This document shows, in pieces, positions 6,479 through 7,290 of a stretch of 7,290 nucleotides of DNA (position 1 is its first letter; each line of letters begins with the position of its first letter). The notes under the pieces were generated by a model. It had not been told where the DNA came from, did no database searches, and saw nothing but the letters and a program-made list of their open reading frames with translations. Made by a program: the position numbers and the translations under genes. Source of the DNA: Magnetococcales bacterium (GTDB lineage Bacteria > Pseudomonadota > Magnetococcia > Magnetococcales > JADFWU01); NCBI GenBank assembly GCA_015234045.1, contig JADFWU010000088.1, forward strand, positions 1 through 7,290, given 5' to 3'.

Positions 6479-7024
6479 ATGAGTGACCATACCATTGATC
6501 TCCTGTTTTCAGCTGAAACCATAGCCCAACGCATTGATGAAATGGCCGCACAACTTGCACCAACCTTGCCTGAAGACCCTATTTTATTAGGTCTGATGAA
6601 CGGTGCATTCATCTTCATTGCTGACTTTGCACGCGCTCTATCAAAACAAGGGGTTAGCGCAACTCTCGACTTCATGACCCTCTCTTCCTATGGCGCAGGC
6701 ACAGAAACCAGCGGACGGGTTCAGGTAGTACAAGATTGTCGGGAAGACCTTGCCGGACGTACCGTCATACTGTTGGATGATATTCTGGACAGTGGCTACA
6801 CCATGGCATTTGCCAAACGACACCTGAAAATGAACGATGCCGCCAAAGTCATCTCTGTGGTCCTTCTGAATAAACAGGAACGGCGTCAGGTTGATATCAA
6901 AGCTAATCTGGTTGGCTTTGAAGTACCTAATCTATTTGTGGTTGGCTATGGTATCGACTATGCACACCGCTATCGTGACCTACCCTATGTGGGCACGGTA
7001 CGCTTTGATAAGGATGCTTCATGA
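6479..7024 (+). CDS. hpt: Hypoxanthine(-guanine) phosphoribosyltransferase
   Basis: This 181-residue type I phosphoribosyltransferase transfers ribose 5-phosphate from PRPP to hypoxanthine or guanine, giving IMP or GMP (purine salvage, cytoplasm). The PRPP-binding motif is VILLDDILDSGYT (96-108), with the acidic pair Asp100/Asp101 and the likely catalytic Asp104. The flexible active-site loop contains LDFMTLSSYG (63-72), including the conserved Ser-Tyr. The C-terminal purine-binding region is KANLVGFEVPNLFVVGYGID (141-160) then YAHRYRDLPYVG, with Lys141 in the place of the purine-contacting Lys. The pyrophosphate-loop region reads LMNGAF (39-44), with Asn where many family members have Lys; some proteobacterial Hpt also have MNG. 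Base preference cannot be read from sequence. The start lies three bases after the metW stop with a weak GGA upstream, suggesting coupled translation. Its stop overlaps the next start (ATGA). Confidence 0.93.
   Translation: MSDHTIDLLFSAETIAQRIDEMAAQLAPTLPEDPILLGLMNGAFIFIADFARALSKQGVSATLDFMTLSSYGAGTETSGRVQVVQDCREDLAGRTVILLDDILDSGYTMAFAKRHLKMNDAAKVISVVLLNKQERRQVDIKANLVGFEVPNLFVVGYGIDYAHRYRDLPYVGTVRFDKDAS
7010..7014 (+). promoter_or_regulatory. Ribosome binding site of the gph-like gene
   Basis: AAGGA lies six bases before the ATG at 7021, within the last codons of hpt. It supports this start even though the gene overlaps the hpt stop by four bases. Confidence 0.65.
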
Positions 7025-7290
7025 GTACTGCAAAACGGCCCAATCCTGCTCATCCACTAACTGCCAAAGCCCTCCTTTTTGACCTGGATGGTACTTTGGT
7101 GGACTCCGCTCCCGACCTCTGGGGCGCACTGAATTATTGTCTGAAAGACAGAAACATACCCACGCTTGAACTGGATCAGGTTCGGCACCTGGTGGGCAAC
7201 GGTGCGCGTTTTCTGTTGGCTCGCGGATTCTGGGGCATTGATGCCGAACCACCTGAAGAGGGCGTTGACCCGGATTTTGAAAGCGCTGTC
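7021..7290 (+). CDS. gph: HAD-family phosphatase, probably phosphoglycolate phosphatase, 3' end cut by window edge
   Basis: The first 90 residues are present; the full family is usually about 220-230. The HAD motif I is FDLDGTLVDS (20-29), with nucleophile Asp21 and general acid/base Asp23. The helical cap begins right after it and contains VRHLVGNGARFLL, which resembles the VGNGA segment of bacterial Gph. Gph hydrolyses 2-phosphoglycolate, produced during DNA repair or by RuBisCO oxygenation, to glycolate. Motifs II and III are beyond the edge, so another cap-type-I HAD phosphatase (for example a beta-phosphoglucomutase or pyrophosphatase relative) cannot be excluded. The Pro-rich start (residues 7-12) is a short extension before the core. 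The gene overlaps the hpt stop by four bases (ATGA), and AAGGA lies six bases upstream, so it is likely the fourth gene of the metX transcript. Confidence 0.88.
   Translation, partial: MSTAKRPNPAHPLTAKALLFDLDGTLVDSAPDLWGALNYCLKDRNIPTLELDQVRHLVGNGARFLLARGFWGIDAEPPEEGVDPDFESAV

Overview
This window looks like ordinary chromosomal DNA of a motile, Gram-negative proteobacterium (Pseudomonadota). It carries a flagellar export and placement cluster (flhA-flhF-flhG) next to, and divergent from, a biosynthetic cluster (metX-metW-hpt-gph). FlhF and FlhG together usually indicate polar flagella. A sigma-54-type promoter in front of flhA fits lineages that control flagellar genes through RpoN. I cannot assign the genus from sequence alone. 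The gammaproteobacteria and early-branching proteobacterial groups are both possible.

Layout. Bases 1-758 (minus) hold flhG, cut by the left edge. Bases 759-1081 are a 323-base non-coding gap with two perfect short hairpins and a 12-base tandem repeat directly after the flhF stop. Bases 1082-2317 (minus) are flhF, and 2344-4434 (minus) are flhA, starting at TTG. Bases 4435-4659 are a divergent intergenic region with a good sigma-54 site for flhA and a sigma-70-like site for metX. On the plus strand follow metX (4660-5835), metW (5819-6475, GTG start), hpt (6479-7024) and the 5' part of a gph-type HAD phosphatase (7021 onward, cut by the right edge). These four plus-strand genes overlap or nearly touch and look like one translationally coupled unit.

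How the genes work together. FlhA is the membrane core of the flagellar type III export gate. FlhF is an SRP-type GTPase that places the flagellum, and FlhG is a MinD-type ATPase that limits flagellar number and stimulates FlhF. MetX acylates homoserine, probably with succinyl-CoA, and MetW is its partner in methionine synthesis. Hpt salvages purine bases using PRPP. The Gph-like enzyme would dephosphorylate 2-phosphoglycolate.

I found no clear sign of a novel system, mobile element, CRISPR array or RNA gene. The least explained part is the structured flhF-flhG gap. The most useful regulatory observation is the sigma-54 site before flhA.
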